Shown in pieces: positions 4,939-5,748 of a DNA stretch of 5,748 nucleotides; position 1 is the first letter of the stretch; every line of letters begins with the position of its first letter. The notes beneath the pieces were generated by a model that was given only the letters and a program-made list of their open reading frames with translations, searched no databases and was not told the origin of the DNA. The translations under genes were made by a program, and so were the position numbers. Source of the DNA: Chitinophagaceae bacterium (lineage in GTDB: Bacteria > Bacteroidota > Bacteroidia > Chitinophagales > Chitinophagaceae); NCBI GenBank assembly GCA_021323155.1, contig JAJTCI010000167.1:1-5748 (forward strand). The letters are read 5' to 3'.

Positions 4939-5748
4939 ATGACCCGAGAACCTGAACACATCCTGCAACAATTTTGGGGCTACGGTGCTTTCCGTGGTCA
5001 GCAGGAGTTCATCATTGATTCCGTTCTTCAAAAGAAAGATACGCTTGCCCTCCTTCCCACGGGCGGGGGCAAATCGCTTTGCTTCCAGGTGCCGGCATTG
5101 ATCATGGAAGGCGCCTGCCTCGTGATCAGCCCGCTCATCGCACTGATGAAAGACCAGGTGGAAAACCTGGCAAAAAGAAATATTCCCGCGCTTGCGATTC
5201 ATAGTGGAATGGATTTCCTGGAAGTGAAACGTGCTTTCCAGTGCGCGGCGCAAGGGGATTATAAAATAGTCTACTTATCTCCTGAACGATTACAGTCGAA
5301 GCTGTTCAGGGAATTTCTTCCCGCGCTGGACATTTCACTCGTCGCGGTGGACGAGGCGCACTGCATCTCGCAATGGGGTTATGATTTTCGGCCCTCGTAT
5401 CTGAAGATCACGGCGCTGCGGGAGGAACTGCCGGGCGTTCCTTTTCTGGCGTTAACCGCATCCGCTACACAAAGGGTGCAGGAAGATATTATCGCGAAGC
5501 TTGGATTGAAAGGGAATAGCATTTTCCGGCAGTCGTTTGACCGCGCAAATCTTTCCTATTCAGCTTTCCTCGTTGACAGTAAGATCAATAAAGCGATAGA
5601 GATACTGAAGAATGTGCCCGGCAGCAGCGTAATCTATTGCCGCAACCGCCGACAAACCCAGGGGGTGGCGGAACTGCTGCGGTTGCAGGGCCTCTCCGCC
5701 GAACATTACCATGCCGGTCTTCCGCAGGATGAACGAAGCCTGTTGCAG
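4939..5748 (+). CDS. recQ: RecQ-family ATP-dependent DNA helicase, N-terminal part (partial)
   Basis: The first 270 codons of a superfamily 2 helicase that unwinds DNA 3' to 5' in recombination and repair; the rest lies beyond the right edge. Motif 0 is FWGYGAFRGQQ (12-22). Walker A is PTGGGKS (40-46), motif Ia ISPLIALMKDQV (63-74), and motif II DEAH (138-141). The RecQ-specific aromatic-rich loop HCISQWGYDFRPSY runs directly from it (141-154). Motif III reads LTASAT (172-177), where LTATAT is usual. VIYCRNR (231-237) and YHAGL (257-261) open the second RecA-like domain. The pattern, especially LALLPTGGGKS and IVYLSPERL, fits the shorter (about 630-residue) RecQ-like group common in Bacteroidota, as I remember it. 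The zinc, winged-helix or HRDC domains cannot be judged. The ATG follows an in-frame stop at 4915-4917 and lies 16 bp after copA, so co-transcription with copA is possible. No strong Shine-Dalgarno is seen. Confidence 0.93.
   Translation, partial: MTREPEHILQQFWGYGAFRGQQEFIIDSVLQKKDTLALLPTGGGKSLCFQVPALIMEGACLVISPLIALMKDQVENLAKRNIPALAIHSGMDFLEVKRAFQCAAQGDYKIVYLSPERLQSKLFREFLPALDISLVAVDEAHCISQWGYDFRPSYLKITALREELPGVPFLALTASATQRVQEDIIAKLGLKGNSIFRQSFDRANLSYSAFLVDSKINKAIEILKNVPGSSVIYCRNRRQTQGVAELLRLQGLSAEHYHAGLPQDERSLLQ

Noticed and set aside
4906..5253. 115-residue open frame on the - strand across the copA/recQ junction
   Set aside because: It is antisense to the strongly supported RecQ motifs.
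1..5748. Mobile element, CRISPR array, tRNA/rRNA or phage module
   Set aside because: I found no transposase or integrase motifs, terminal repeats, regularly spaced repeats or tRNA-like folds; nearly all of the sequence is accounted for by ordinary genes.

Overview
The window looks like chromosomal DNA of a member of the Bacteroidota, most likely Chitinophagia-like. The evidence is the protein families: a Bacteroidota-type long alanine-dehydrogenase homologue next to tsaE, a RecQ-family helicase of the short type common in this phylum, and an ABC ATPase tail of a Bacteroidota-looking type. Shine-Dalgarno sequences are absent or weak, and TAnnTTTG boxes (the -7 consensus of this phylum) sit before two start codons. 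The genus-level guess is inference.

Layout from left to right. (1) The last 52 codons of an ABC-transporter ATPase on the + strand (2-160) converge on (2) a 245-residue secreted protein of unknown function on the - strand (202-939). One bidirectional terminator hairpin lies between them. (3) An alanine dehydrogenase-like protein (1016-2230, -) lies 26 bp downstream of (4) tsaE (2257-2691, -; GTG start), and the two probably form an operon tsaE-ald. (5) A 95-bp divergent intergenic region (2692-2786) carries a TAnnTTTG box on each strand and a perfect 8-bp inverted repeat. (6) A copper-type P1B-ATPase, copA (2787-4922, +), is followed 16 bp later by (7) the first 270 codons of a RecQ-family helicase (4939 to the window edge, +).

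The genes do not form a single pathway. TsaE supports the t6A37 tRNA modification, the Ald-like protein is an NAD-dependent redox enzyme of uncertain substrate, CopA expels cuprous ions, and RecQ acts in DNA repair. Apart from the secreted protein this is a core-genome neighbourhood: I see no mobile element, CRISPR array, RNA gene or phage signature. No intergenic stretch exceeds 100 bp.

I found no convincing new multi-gene system. The points most worth a second look are the two-repeat secreted protein, the apparent loss of both classical catalytic residues in the alanine dehydrogenase homologue, and the inverted repeat and start-proximal promoter boxes in the tsaE/copA divergent region.
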